Shown in pieces: positions 44,868 through 56,010 of a stretch of DNA of 64,000 nucleotides. The notes below the pieces were generated by a model, which was not told the DNA's origin, ran no database searches, and saw nothing but the letters and a program-made list of their open reading frames with translations. Location of the stretch: the NCBI RefSeq assembly GCF_037974355.1, contig NZ_CP150235.1, positions 1,302,001 through 1,366,000 on the forward strand, written 5' to 3'. This DNA comes from Paenibacillus sp. FSL R5-0517. Its GTDB lineage: Bacteria; Bacillota; Bacilli; Paenibacillales; Paenibacillaceae. Each line of letters begins with the position of its first letter. Position 1 is the stretch's first letter. Both the position numbers and the translations under genes were made by a program.

Positions 44868-47867
44868 TTGAACATGAAGGGGAGCTGGTGGAGACGAGTC
44901 GCCATGATCGCGTTATCGGCAGGATTATTGGCAGGGAGTTTCTCGATGAACACAGGACTTCGTAAGGCGGATGCGGCCGCCGGAGATCAGAACTATGCTG
45001 AAGCACTGCAAAAAGCCATTTACTTCTATGAAGCCCAGCGTTCGGGGCCATTACCAGCAAATAATCGGGTCGAATGGCGTGGTAATTCAGGCATGCAGGA
45101 TGGGTCTGATGTAGGCGTCGATCTGACCGGAGGGTGGTATGATGCCGGGGATCATGTGAAATTCGGCTTTCCGATGGCTGCTTCCGCTACGATGCTCGCC
45201 TGGTCTGTCGTGGAATACGGCGACGGATATGAACAGGCAGGACAACTGGAGGAGATCAAGGATAATATCCGATGGGCGACCGACTATTTTATGAAAGCGC
45301 ATACCAAACCAAATGAATTATGGGGACAAGTCGGAGCAGGTAATACGGATCATGCCTGGTGGGGACCGGCAGAGGTCATGCAGATGAACCGTCCTTCGTT
45401 CAAGATTGATGCTACCTGCCCAGGCAGTGATCTGGCGGCAGAAACAGCGGCAGCACTGGCAGCGTCGTCGATTGTATTTGCAGATGATGACCCGGCATAC
45501 TCGGCCAGATTGCTCCAACATGCCAAAGAGCTGTACAACTTTGCAGATACGTATCGTGGGGAATACACCGATTGTATCACGGATGCCGCAGCGTTCTATA
45601 ACTCGTGGACAGGATACGAAGACGAGCTGGCATGGGGTGGAGCATGGTTATATTTAGCCACTAATGATAGCGCTTACTTGTCCAAAGCCATTGCAGCTAC
45701 GGACCGTTGGTCTTCTAGCGGAGGCTCAGCCAATTGGCCGTATACCTGGACACAAGGTTGGGACAGTAAACATTATGGTGCCCAGATCCTGCTTGCCCGG
45801 ATTACGTCCAACTTGAACATGCCGGAGGCGACGAGATTTATTCAGTCGACAGAACGCAACCTGGATTACTGGACAGTTGGAGTTAATGGGACACGAGTCA
45901 AGTATACGCCAGGAGGTCTTGCGTGGCTGGATCAATGGGGCTCGCTCCGTTATGCAGCGAATGCAGCCTTTATTTCTTTCGTATACTCCGACTGGGTCAG
46001 TGATCCTGTGAAAAAATCAAGATATCAGGATTTCGCCGTCTCGCAGATGAATTATATTCTGGGTGATAACCCGCGTCAGAGCAGTTATGTGGTCGGATAC
46101 GGTCAAAATGCACCCCAACATCCGCATCATCGAACCGCTCACGGTTCGTGGCTGAATAACGAGGATATCCCGGCTAACCATCGCCACATTCTGTATGGTG
46201 CCATGGTCGGCGGACCGGATGCATCAGATGGATATACCGATGATATCGGAGATTATGTGAGCAATGAGGTGGCAACTGATTACAATGCCGGTTTTACTGG
46301 CGCACTGGCAAAGATGAATCTATTGTTTGGTCAGAATCATCAGCCCCTTGCGAACTTCCCTGCACCTGAGGTTAAGGGCGATGAGTTCTTTGTGGAAGCT
46401 GCCATCAAATCATCCGGTTCCAACTATACGGAAATCCGGGCACAGCTTAATAATCGTTCCGCTTGGCCTGCCCGAATGGGAGATCAACTGTCTTTTAAAT
46501 ATTTCCTGGATTTGAGTGAAGTATATGCTGCCGGACGTACGGTATCGGACGTTCAAGTGACAACCTCCTATACGGAGGGAGCGACGGTATCCCAACCGGT
46601 TGTGGTGAATGCAGCCCAGCATATCTATGCGATTACGGCGAACTTTGGTAATACGAAGATCTATCCCGGTGGGGAAGGGAATTATCGCAAAGAAGTACAG
46701 TTCCGCATTACAGGACCACAGGGCGCATGGAATGCAAACAATGATCATTCGTTCCAGTCGCTGACCACAGGCAATCCAGTGAAGAGCATCTACCTTCCAG
46801 TCTATGATGCCGGAGTGAAAGTGTATGGACAGGAGCCTGGTGTCACACCAGTTACGGTTCCAAGCGCACCTGCTAGCGTGCAGGCTGTGGCGGGAAGCAG
46901 TCAGGTTAACCTGACCTGGACAGCTGGTTCCGGGGCTGAATCGTATACGGTGAAGCGTTCCGAGGTAAGTGGAGGGCCATATACCACTGTCGCGACGGGT
47001 GTGAATGGATTGACCTATACGAACACGGGGCTGACGAATGGAACCACTTATTATTATGTAGTGACTGCAGTGAACTCAGCAGGGGAATCATCGGGTTCTA
47101 TGCAAGTGTCGGCTACACCGCAAGCAGCTTCAACAGTGCCGGGAGCACTGACTTTAAGTGGGACGGCTGGCAATGCACAGTCGGTCCTGACCTGGACAGC
47201 AGCTTCGGGCGCTACCAGCTATAAGGTACAACGTTCGGTGGCAGGAGGAACATACGCGGATGTGGCAACCGGATTGTCCATATTGACTTACACGGATACG
47301 ACTGCGCTGAATGGCACCACGTACAATTACCGGATTGCAGCCATGAATGCGAACGGGCAGACGCTGTCCAATGTCCTGGCACTGACGCCTTCTGCACCTC
47401 CGGTGACGACGGATACACTCGAAGTGCAGTACCGCAGTGGAGGGTCCGGGAATTCAAGCAATGCGGTGACCCCGCAGTTCAATGTGAAAAATACCGGCAC
47501 ACAGGCAATCGATCTTAGTACAGTGAAGATCCGATATTATTTTACCAAGGATGGTACCGATGATATGACGTTCTGGTGTGATTATGCCCAGATGGGTACG
47601 GCCAATGTTGAAGGAACATTTGTCGCGGTGAATCCGGCGAAGGGTACAGCTGATACGTATCTGGAGATCAGCTTCAAGTCCGGAGCAGGCAGTTTGGCCG
47701 CTGGAGCAGAGACCGGCGTGATCCAGACACGCTTTTCCAAAAATAACTGGAGCAATTTCGATCAAAGTAATGACTATTCCTATGATGCCTCCAAGACGGC
47801 TTTTGCCACATGGAACAAGGTAACCGCGTATCAGGGAACCAACAAAGTATGGGGCTTGGAGCCGTAA
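44868..47867 (+). CDS. GH9 endoglucanase/processive cellulase with CBM3c, two FN3 and CBM3
   Basis: 999 residues, secreted. The signal peptide ends near RKADA-AAG (residues 30-38). The GH9 domain (about 39-480) has DLTGGWYDAGDHVKFGFP, CPGSDLAAETAAALAA, HPHHRTAHGSW and the catalytic-Glu segment NEVATDYNAGFTGALA. A CBM3c (about 495-650) follows directly, as in theme-B processive endoglucanases, then two FN3 modules (about 660-840) and a cellulose-binding CBM3 (about 850-999). Start is TTG 44868, with GGAG eight nt upstream; the ATG two codons later is the alternative. It precedes the GH48 gene, the classical synergistic partner. Confidence 0.95.
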   Translation: MNMKGSWWRRVAMIALSAGLLAGSFSMNTGLRKADAAAGDQNYAEALQKAIYFYEAQRSGPLPANNRVEWRGNSGMQDGSDVGVDLTGGWYDAGDHVKFGFPMAASATMLAWSVVEYGDGYEQAGQLEEIKDNIRWATDYFMKAHTKPNELWGQVGAGNTDHAWWGPAEVMQMNRPSFKIDATCPGSDLAAETAAALAASSIVFADDDPAYSARLLQHAKELYNFADTYRGEYTDCITDAAAFYNSWTGYEDELAWGGAWLYLATNDSAYLSKAIAATDRWSSSGGSANWPYTWTQGWDSKHYGAQILLARITSNLNMPEATRFIQSTERNLDYWTVGVNGTRVKYTPGGLAWLDQWGSLRYAANAAFISFVYSDWVSDPVKKSRYQDFAVSQMNYILGDNPRQSSYVVGYGQNAPQHPHHRTAHGSWLNNEDIPANHRHILYGAMVGGPDASDGYTDDIGDYVSNEVATDYNAGFTGALAKMNLLFGQNHQPLANFPAPEVKGDEFFVEAAIKSSGSNYTEIRAQLNNRSAWPARMGDQLSFKYFLDLSEVYAAGRTVSDVQVTTSYTEGATVSQPVVVNAAQHIYAITANFGNTKIYPGGEGNYRKEVQFRITGPQGAWNANNDHSFQSLTTGNPVKSIYLPVYDAGVKVYGQEPGVTPVTVPSAPASVQAVAGSSQVNLTWTAGSGAESYTVKRSEVSGGPYTTVATGVNGLTYTNTGLTNGTTYYYVVTAVNSAGESSGSMQVSATPQAASTVPGALTLSGTAGNAQSVLTWTAASGATSYKVQRSVAGGTYADVATGLSILTYTDTTALNGTTYNYRIAAMNANGQTLSNVLALTPSAPPVTTDTLEVQYRSGGSGNSSNAVTPQFNVKNTGTQAIDLSTVKIRYYFTKDGTDDMTFWCDYAQMGTANVEGTFVAVNPAKGTADTYLEISFKSGAGSLAAGAETGVIQTRFSKNNWSNFDQSNDYSYDASKTAFATWNKVTAYQGTNKVWGLEP

Positions 47868-47920
47868 CTGGCTGAATGTCATAAGTCGAAGAGCAGCATG
47901 GACAGACCAACAGCACTTAT

Positions 47921-48137
47921 AGAGGATGTTCAAAAAGTTCGCTTTTGATTACGAAGGATGCCTGGGGGCATCATCAGCATCGAATATGGAATTCAGCCGA
48001 AATAAGTGGGAGGCTTACGAAGAATGTTTCCTTGGGAAAATTGTGGTCGCTCAACGTAGTTTTCCCTACGCTGCGCTACGCCATTTCTAGCTTCATCCCC
48101 CTCTTCTCGGTACTGAAAACCGCTCTTTTTGAACACG
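47921..48137. repeat. Intergenic repeat/MITE-like element between the cellulase genes
   Basis: About 215 bp, beginning AGAGGATGTTCAAAAAGTTC and ending CGCTCTTTTTGAACACGC. The ends share TGTTCAAAAAG in inverted orientation. No ORF is supportable. It resembles a repeat common in Paenibacillus intergenic regions (recall, not checked). Ends are approximate. It occupies nearly all the gap between the GH9 stop and the GH48 ribosome site. Confidence 0.6.
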
Positions 48138-48173
48138 CATTTATATTCCACTATTCCAGGGAGGTATATATCA

Positions 48174-51100
48174 ATGTTGAAATCAGCTGCGAAAAAAAGT
48201 TTAACAGCCATGCTGGCGGGTACTGTCATGTTGACCGGATACACCGGACTGTGGGCAGGGCCGCAAACGGCACACGCCGCAGATCAGGCCATCGAGATTC
48301 AGTCCGACAGCATCAATGAAGCCCGGTTTTTGCAATTGTATGAACAGTTGAAAGATCCGGCAAACGGATATTTCTCGCCAGAGGGTCTACCTTATCATTC
48401 CATTGAGACCCTGCTGAGTGAAGCCCCGGATTATGGTCATATGACGACGTCCGAGGCATACAGTTACTGGCTATGGCTAGAGACCATGTATGGTCACTAT
48501 ACGGGAGACTGGTCCCAACTGGAAGCAGCATGGGACAGTATGGAAAAATTCATTATCCCGGTCAACGAAGGTGACGGCAAGGAAGAGCAGCCTACGATGA
48601 GCTCATACAACCCGAACAGCCCTGCTACGTATGCAGGGGAAAAGCCATTCCCGGATCAATATCCATCGCAACTTAATGGGCAGTATGCAGCGGGTAAAGA
48701 CCCGATTGATGCTGAACTGAAGGCGACCTATGGTGACAATCAGACTTATCTCATGCACTGGCTGGTGGATGTGGATAACTGGTATGGATACGGTAACCTG
48801 TTGAATCCATCCCATACGGCTACCTATGTGAACACATTCCAGCGTGGGGAGCAGGAATCTGTGTGGGAAGCGATTCCGCATCCATCCCAGGATGATAAAT
48901 CCTTTGGTAAGGCAAACGAAGGCTTCATGAGCTTGTTCACAAAGGAAAATCAGACACCGTCAGCGCAATGGCGTTACACCAACGCAACGGATGCCGATGC
49001 ACGTGCTGTTCAGGTTCTGTACTGGGCGAAGGAGATGGGATACAACAACCCGGAATATCTGGATAAAGCGAAGAAGATGGGCGACTACCTGCGCTATGGC
49101 ATGTATGATAAATACTTCCAGAAAATTGGAAGTGCTAAGAACGGTACACCGACGCCGGGTACAGGTAAAGATTCCAACATGTATCTCATGGCTTGGTATA
49201 CGTCATGGGGCGGTGGTTTGGGTCAAGGTGGGGATTGGGCTTGGCGCATTGGAGCGAGTCATACCCATCAGGCTTATCAAAACCCGGTTGCAGCCTATGC
49301 CTTGTCTGACCCGGCTGGCGGCCTGATTCCTGAATCAGCAACAGCGAAGGCAGATTGGAATGCCACGCTCAAACGTCAGCTGGAATTCTACACTTGGCTG
49401 CAATCCCATGAAGGAGCCATTGGCGGGGGGGCAACCAACAGTATCGGTGGTTCCTATGCGGCCTATCCGGCAGGAATCAGTACCTTCTATGACATGGCCT
49501 ATCAAGAAGCACCCGTGTATCGTGACCCGGATTCCAACACATGGTTTGGATTCCAGGCATGGCCGCTGGAGCGTGTAGCCGAGATGTATTATATTCTTGC
49601 CGAGAGCGGTGATCTGTCCTCTGAGAACTTCCAGATGGCCAAGAAAGTGATCACGAAGTGGATTGACTGGTCCAAGGATTATGTATTTGTAGGTGAGCGT
49701 CCGGTGACGGATGCGCAAGGCTACTATCTGAATGCGGCAGGACAGCGCATTTTGGGTGGAACCAATGTTCAGGTAGCGACAACACCGGCTCCGGGAGAAT
49801 TCTGGATTCCGGGTGGTCAGGAATGGCAGGGTCAGCCGGACAAATGGAACGGCTTCAGTTCGTTTACGGAAAATCCGAACTTCCGTGTAACGACCAAAGA
49901 TCCCGTGCAGGACACAGGAGTTCTGGGAAGTTACGTTAAAGCACTGACCTTCTTCGCGGCAGGGACACAGGCGGAGAACGGCACACTTAGTGTGAAAGGT
50001 CAAGAAGCCAAGGATCTGGCGGAAGCTCTGTTGGATACTGCTTGGGATTACAATGATGGTGTGGGTATCGTTACCGAAGAAGAGCGTAAAGACTACTTCC
50101 GCTTCTTTGCCAAAGAGATCTATATCCCGGCCAACTGGTCCGGAACCTTTGGTCAAGGCAATACGATTCCAGGTACAGCAGGTGTACCTTCCGATCCAGC
50201 GAAAGGCGGCAATGGCGTATACATTGGATACTCCGACCTGCGTCCGGCCATCAAGCAAGATCCGGCATGGGCTTACCTGGATAACCTGTACAAAACGTCG
50301 TATAACCCGACCACGAAGCAGTGGGAGAACGGAGCACCTACCTTTACGTATCACCGCTTCTGGTCACAGGTGGATATGGCTACAGCTTATGGAGAGTATG
50401 ATCGACTCCTCGGAGATTCCGATAGTCCGGGAGTGGAAGTGCCCGGTGCTCCTGCTGGCGTAACAGCAACCGGAGGAAGCGAGCAGGTGGTTCTGAATTG
50501 GAACGCAGCCGCTGGTGCAGCCTCGTATACTGTGAAACGTGCAGAAGTGAACGGTGGTCCTTATACGTCTGTAGCAACAGGGGTCACAGGATCAACATTC
50601 ACGGATACGGGCTTGACCAACGGTACAACGTATTATTATGTCATCACTGCGGTGAATGCCGCAGGTGAGTCTGCACCGTCGACACAGGCATCTGCAACAC
50701 CACTCGCAGGTGTCGTTGTGCCAGGCGCATTCAACCTTACTGGAACGGCTGGGAATGCCCAGGCGGTACTGACATGGACAGCATCGACTGGAGCAACAAG
50801 TTATAAGGTACAGCGTTCGGTAGGCAACGGGGCGTATGCTGATCTGGCAACGGGGTTGACTGCACTGACGTATACCGATGCTACAGCGGTGAATGGTACG
50901 GCATATAATTACCGAATCGTAGCCGTGAATACGAGTGGTCAGACGAATTCGAATGTCTTGGTATTGACCCCATTAGCCCCTCCGGTCACAACGGGAGCAC
51001 TTGAAGTACAATATCGCAATGGTGGTTCAGGAACTTCAGGCAATGCGATCACTCCACAGTTCAATGTGAAGAATACAGGTACAACTGCTGTGGACTTGAG

Positions 51101-51449
51101 CAAAGTGAAGCTCCGGTATTATTTCACGAAGGATAGTGCGGCTGATCTGAGTTTCTGGTGTGATTATGCCCAGATTGGAAGCAGTAACGTGGAAGGACAT
51201 TTTGTTTCGATCGATCCGGCCAAGGGCACGGCAGATACCTATCTGGAGATTGGATTCAAATCGGGTGCGGGCAGTTTGGCAGCGGGTGCCGAGACCGGAA
51301 TTATCCAGGTGCGTTTCTCGAAAAACAACTGGACGAATTTTGATCTAACGAATGATTATTCCTTTGATTCCACCCAAACGGCCTTCAGTGCATGGACGAA
51401 AGTGACAGCTTATCAGGACGGCGCGAAGGTATGGGGAATTGAACCTTAA
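48174..51449 (+). CDS. GH48 reducing-end cellobiohydrolase with two FN3 and CBM3
   Basis: 1091 residues, secreted. Signal peptide to about residue 35 (cleavage after TAHA). The GH48 domain (about 38-760) includes MTTSEAYSYWLWLETMYGHY in pieces, with the conserved catalytic Glu in SEAYSY, and many aromatic residues lining the tunnel (YLMAWYTSWGGG, THTHQAYQNP-like). Two FN3 modules (about 765-940) and a C-terminal CBM3 (about 945-1091) follow and closely resemble those of the upstream GH9 enzyme. Start ATG 48174 has GGGAGG upstream; the open frame runs 15 codons further into the repeat. Works with the GH9 enzyme on crystalline cellulose. Confidence 0.95.
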   Translation: MLKSAAKKSLTAMLAGTVMLTGYTGLWAGPQTAHAADQAIEIQSDSINEARFLQLYEQLKDPANGYFSPEGLPYHSIETLLSEAPDYGHMTTSEAYSYWLWLETMYGHYTGDWSQLEAAWDSMEKFIIPVNEGDGKEEQPTMSSYNPNSPATYAGEKPFPDQYPSQLNGQYAAGKDPIDAELKATYGDNQTYLMHWLVDVDNWYGYGNLLNPSHTATYVNTFQRGEQESVWEAIPHPSQDDKSFGKANEGFMSLFTKENQTPSAQWRYTNATDADARAVQVLYWAKEMGYNNPEYLDKAKKMGDYLRYGMYDKYFQKIGSAKNGTPTPGTGKDSNMYLMAWYTSWGGGLGQGGDWAWRIGASHTHQAYQNPVAAYALSDPAGGLIPESATAKADWNATLKRQLEFYTWLQSHEGAIGGGATNSIGGSYAAYPAGISTFYDMAYQEAPVYRDPDSNTWFGFQAWPLERVAEMYYILAESGDLSSENFQMAKKVITKWIDWSKDYVFVGERPVTDAQGYYLNAAGQRILGGTNVQVATTPAPGEFWIPGGQEWQGQPDKWNGFSSFTENPNFRVTTKDPVQDTGVLGSYVKALTFFAAGTQAENGTLSVKGQEAKDLAEALLDTAWDYNDGVGIVTEEERKDYFRFFAKEIYIPANWSGTFGQGNTIPGTAGVPSDPAKGGNGVYIGYSDLRPAIKQDPAWAYLDNLYKTSYNPTTKQWENGAPTFTYHRFWSQVDMATAYGEYDRLLGDSDSPGVEVPGAPAGVTATGGSEQVVLNWNAAAGAASYTVKRAEVNGGPYTSVATGVTGSTFTDTGLTNGTTYYYVITAVNAAGESAPSTQASATPLAGVVVPGAFNLTGTAGNAQAVLTWTASTGATSYKVQRSVGNGAYADLATGLTALTYTDATAVNGTAYNYRIVAVNTSGQTNSNVLVLTPLAPPVTTGALEVQYRNGGSGTSGNAITPQFNVKNTGTTAVDLSKVKLRYYFTKDSAADLSFWCDYAQIGSSNVEGHFVSIDPAKGTADTYLEIGFKSGAGSLAAGAETGIIQVRFSKNNWTNFDLTNDYSFDSTQTAFSAWTKVTAYQDGAKVWGIEP

Positions 51450-51507
51450 TCAATAAACAGCTACTTAACCAGTAGTAGGATCATTAAGGACACGAGAAAT
51501 ACAGATT

Positions 51508-51545
51508 AAGCTGGGGAGAAATCCCTGGCTTTTTCTTTTTTTATA
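51508..51545 (+). terminator. Terminator of the GH48 gene
   Basis: AAGC-TG-GGGA pairs with TCCC-TG-GCTT around a GAAA loop, followed by TTTCTTTTTTT. Confidence 0.7.
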
Positions 51546-51764
51546 ATAAACCTTCAAATGGGTAACGGTAATTAGAAATTGAACCATAGTAATGTTTACC
51601 ATATTTTCGATTTTAAACATTAAAATATAGTTCATATGACCCATGTACTGGATGAGGATTGACCTAACTCTTTTATCGGTGAAAAATGAAGCATATCAAA
51701 TAGTTACAATAATTTAACCTTTGTAAAAGAAGGAATCAGCAGTGCTTTTTGCCAATAAAGGATG

Positions 51765-51895
51765 GACAGACCCTGTTACTTAGTGCTCAAGTGCGCCTAC
51801 ATCAATACAGGACTTTTGGCTGATGAACGTTATGGATAGCCCGTTTACAATGGGGCAAGCCGGGGAGAAGCAACCCAGGTTAAAATTCTGTAACA
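51765..51895 (+). ncRNA. Candidate structured 5' leader (possible riboswitch) of the NlpC/P60 gene
   Basis: CCCTGTTAC (51772-51780) can pair with GTAACATCAGGGG near 51889-51901, closing a roughly 130-nt region that ends just before the ribosome site. Inside are CCTG/CAGG and CCC/GGG helices and a GC-rich block GCAAGCCGGGGAGAAGCAAC. The rest of the surroundings is AT-rich. I do not recognise the class; it does not match the ydaO c-di-AMP consensus as I know it. Confidence 0.4.
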
Positions 51896-51914
51896 TCAGG
51901 GGGAACTCGACATC

Positions 51915-52709
51915 ATGAATTGGAAGAAAACAATTATTACAGCAAGTGTCACAGCATCGATGCTGATGGGAAGTCTGACGACAGGAGCACTAACGGCACA
52001 GGTATCGGCAGCTGCTGTTGAGAATTCACAAGTAAAAGTAATTTGGGGCGTAAACCTACGCACAACACCTTCTTCTTCTGCGAAAGTTGTTCGCTTGATC
52101 GCTAAAGGGGAGACGGTAACAGTGCTTCAGCAATCCGGTTCGGATTGGTATAAGATTAAGGATTCTGCGAATCGGACAGGCTACATATCTTCTTCATCCA
52201 AATACACACAAGCTGTAAGTGGCGGTACAAGCGGGTCAGGTTCAAATAGTGCCACATCGGAAACCGGCAATGCGTCTGTGGAGAAAGTTATTGCGGCGGG
52301 AATGAAATATTGGGGTACACCGTATGAATTCGGAGCGAGTCGTAACAGCACAGCTACGTTTGACTGTTCCAGCTTTATACGTCAGGCTTTTATCGATGCA
52401 CTTGGCATCAAGCTTCCAGCTGATTCTCGTAAACAGGGAGCATATGTGAAAGCTAAGGGTGCTGTTCAGACCAACTGGAAAAACCTGAAGCGCGGGGATC
52501 TGATGTATTTCATGTCGTATAAAGGCAGTTCTGCATCATCGTATTCGGGCGTGAATAAATCCAGCGCAACCATTACGCACACAGGGATCTACCTGGGCGA
52601 CGGCAAGGTATTACATACGTATTCCAACGCCGGCGGTGGTGTAACGATTAGTGATATCTCTGGCAAACATTGGGAGTACCGCTTCCTGTTTGGTGGCAGT
52701 GCGCTGTAG
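51915..52709 (+). CDS. Secreted NlpC/P60 cell-wall hydrolase with SH3 domain
   Basis: 264 residues. Signal peptide ends near VSAAA (about residue 34). An SH3 domain of the bacterial type (VKVIWGVNLRTTPSSSAKVV to TGYISSSSKY, about 40-98) is followed by a Ser/Gly linker and the NlpC/P60 domain with catalytic Cys in TFDCSSFIRQ and His in ITHTGIYLGD. It cleaves peptide stems of peptidoglycan, with the SH3 domain binding wall. Start ATG 51915 follows CAGGGGGAA. The long leader may regulate it. Confidence 0.92.
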   Translation: MNWKKTIITASVTASMLMGSLTTGALTAQVSAAAVENSQVKVIWGVNLRTTPSSSAKVVRLIAKGETVTVLQQSGSDWYKIKDSANRTGYISSSSKYTQAVSGGTSGSGSNSATSETGNASVEKVIAAGMKYWGTPYEFGASRNSTATFDCSSFIRQAFIDALGIKLPADSRKQGAYVKAKGAVQTNWKNLKRGDLMYFMSYKGSSASSYSGVNKSSATITHTGIYLGDGKVLHTYSNAGGGVTISDISGKHWEYRFLFGGSAL

Positions 52710-52765
52710 GTTAGAACAAGACTTTCTTAGAACCTCTATGATATTCTGCGGATGTTTATAGGTAT

Positions 52766-52818
52766 ACAAAACACCTTCCATTTTGCCTTTGACGGGCGAG
52801 TGGGAGGTGTTTTTGTGT
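52766..52818. terminator. Bidirectional terminator
   Basis: ACAAAACACCTTCCA pairs with TGGGAGGTGTTTTTGT between two convergent genes. Confidence 0.75.
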
Positions 52819-52838
52819 TATCTATTGAACGGAACAAT

Positions 52839-53747
52839 TCAATCCTGATAGTACAGGCGGAACAGGATGTCCTGATTGTAGTTGCCAAATCCCTCACCAT
52901 ACAATGTGAGTCCGCCTACATGCTGGGCATCTTCCTCTACAGATAGACGAAGGGTCCACTGGTTGCGTTCAACAGGGATATCTGAAAGTGTAATTGCGGA
53001 TAGGTGTTGTCCATCAATAAATGTACCCTCATTGGTGATTCGCAGTACCTTGAGCATGCCATATTGATTGACACTGTCGCTCCACCATTCCGGGGTGAAC
53101 ATGCCGCGTCCGTTGCCTGAATCTCCAGGGCTTGTCCATTCACCCAATCGGATGCCATTGAGCATAAAAGTAATATCCGAGGGCCAATTGGGATTAACGG
53201 ATGGGGCTTCTGATCCGATCTCCAGGGACAGTTCAATGGCGTTGATCTGCTGTCCGGATAAAATATAGTTTGGAATTTTGTATTCCACAAATCCACGGCC
53301 AAACCACAGAATATGGGCATGCATTCGCTCGGGGTCGAGGAAATAGCGAGGGTCATCGTACTGGCCAATCACCTGAGTGGACGTTGCCAGCCCGCATGTC
53401 GGATAGACGTCAAAGTGGGTGTAGTGTCCCACAGGTACAGAAACCTCGTGCAGCTTGCGGGCTGTGCCGCTTTCCTGCGGCATGGAGATGCCAATCCAGT
53501 CTACAGCAAGGCTGTTCATTTTATGCGTGCCACCGTCTTTGCGTATCATTTTGGACTGAATAATGCCCACATCCTGAAGTTTGCGGACATGCATGGTCAC
53601 GATGGCACTACTCAGACCCAATGAAGCAGCGAGGTCTTTCACATTCATGGGTGTCTTGGCAACAAGGCGGATAATCTGTAAACGTACTTCACTGGCAAGT
53701 GCTTCATATAGGGGTAGCCATTCGGCATCGGTATTTGCTCGGATCAC
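52839..53747 (-). CDS. ArsR-type transcription regulator with large C-terminal sensor-like domain
   Basis: 302 residues. The N-terminal 75 residues form a winged helix-turn-helix: LYEALASEVRLQIIRLVAKT and MNVKDLAASLGLSSAIVTMH. The remaining 220 residues are beta-rich and aromatic (CGLATSTQVIGQYDDPRYFL, WPSDITFMLNGIRLGEW), suggesting a jelly-roll, possibly carbohydrate-binding, domain. This fusion is unusual for ArsR proteins, which are typically about 100 residues. Start is GTG 53747 after GGAGGAACAACT. It is divergent from the GH51 arabinofuranosidase gene and probably controls it. Confidence 0.8.
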   Translation of the reverse strand: MIRANTDAEWLPLYEALASEVRLQIIRLVAKTPMNVKDLAASLGLSSAIVTMHVRKLQDVGIIQSKMIRKDGGTHKMNSLAVDWIGISMPQESGTARKLHEVSVPVGHYTHFDVYPTCGLATSTQVIGQYDDPRYFLDPERMHAHILWFGRGFVEYKIPNYILSGQQINAIELSLEIGSEAPSVNPNWPSDITFMLNGIRLGEWTSPGDSGNGRGMFTPEWWSDSVNQYGMLKVLRITNEGTFIDGQHLSAITLSDIPVERNQWTLRLSVEEDAQHVGGLTLYGEGFGNYNQDILFRLYYQD

Positions 53748-53866
53748 AGTTGTTCCTCCAATATGTCTTTATAGAATTAAGTTAAACATAAATTCAGTAA
53801 AAAGAATAACATTTTGCAAAATTCAGGTTGAAATTGAGGCTATAATCGATTTTAATATAAATATGA

Positions 53867-55432
<1,566 letters not shown>

Positions 55433-55520
55433 GGGATCAGGTAAAAGGTGAGGCACGGGAACCTGATTGCAGGTTGGATGTCCGAGAGGGATGCCTGCGG
55501 GTTAGCTTGGTTCATGTATC

Positions 55521-55558
55521 AAAAAAGCTGGGTGCAAGTTCAATGCATCCAGCTTTTT
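55521..55558 (+). terminator. Terminator of abfA
   Basis: AAAAAAGCTGG-TGC pairs with GCA-CCAGCTTTTT. Confidence 0.8.
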
Positions 55559-55644
55559 CGTCGTATTTTATAGGGAACAGAAGGCATGGCGACACGGGCA
55601 ATAATGTGGCTGACGCGTAGCAAGCAGGGTATCGATGTAACACG

Positions 55645-55765
55645 TGTGTTGAACATGTAGTAAACAGTACACAGTACGGAGTAAATAGTACGTATTACAC
55701 ACTACATACTACAAACCACAAACCACATACTACGCAGTTACACACTGCATGTACACAGTGATCTG
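55645..55765. repeat. Low-complexity TAC/ACA-rich tract
   Basis: Irregular repeats of ACTAC, AGTAC, CACA and ACCACA units (for example CTACATACTACAAACCACAA) over about 120 bp. No ORF, promoter or hairpin of note. It lies just left of the 193-bp palindromic element. Confidence 0.5.
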
Positions 55766-55774
55766 CGTACGTGC

Positions 55775-55967
55775 TAACGAACCTGGGACACCTTATTATG
55801 TCGATTATCTTTATAGTTGAAATTTAACGAATCTGAGACACCTTATCATAGTAAAATGACGGGCAAATCTCGGGAAAAGCACATCCAGATAGCGAATAAC
55901 GTGTAAAGGATTCGTTAGAATATTAGATTAGCCGAAAACAGACGAATAGCGTGTGCTGAGTTCGTTA
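55775..55967. repeat. 193-bp four-armed palindromic element, family B, copy 2
   Basis: Forward units at 55775 (TAACGAACCTGGGACACCTT) and 55825 (TAACGAATCTGAGACACCTT); reverse-complement units end at 55917 and 55967 in TTCGTTA. Spacings 50, 93 and 50 bp and overall length equal those of the copy at 7467-7659, although the interior sequence differs. Flanked right by a CCTTCAACCT-type tract (56015-56045). Confidence 0.8.
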
Positions 55968-56010
55968 CAATCACCCGCCCGTTTGAAAGGTTATTTCTCT
56001 TCAGCGTAGC

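Noticed and set aside
51765..51895. c-di-AMP (ydaO/yuaA) riboswitch
   Set aside because: The target gene type fits, but the conserved ydaO blocks as I know them (GGGGCGAATC and CCCGTCAGCTAACC types) are absent; kept only as an unclassified structured leader.
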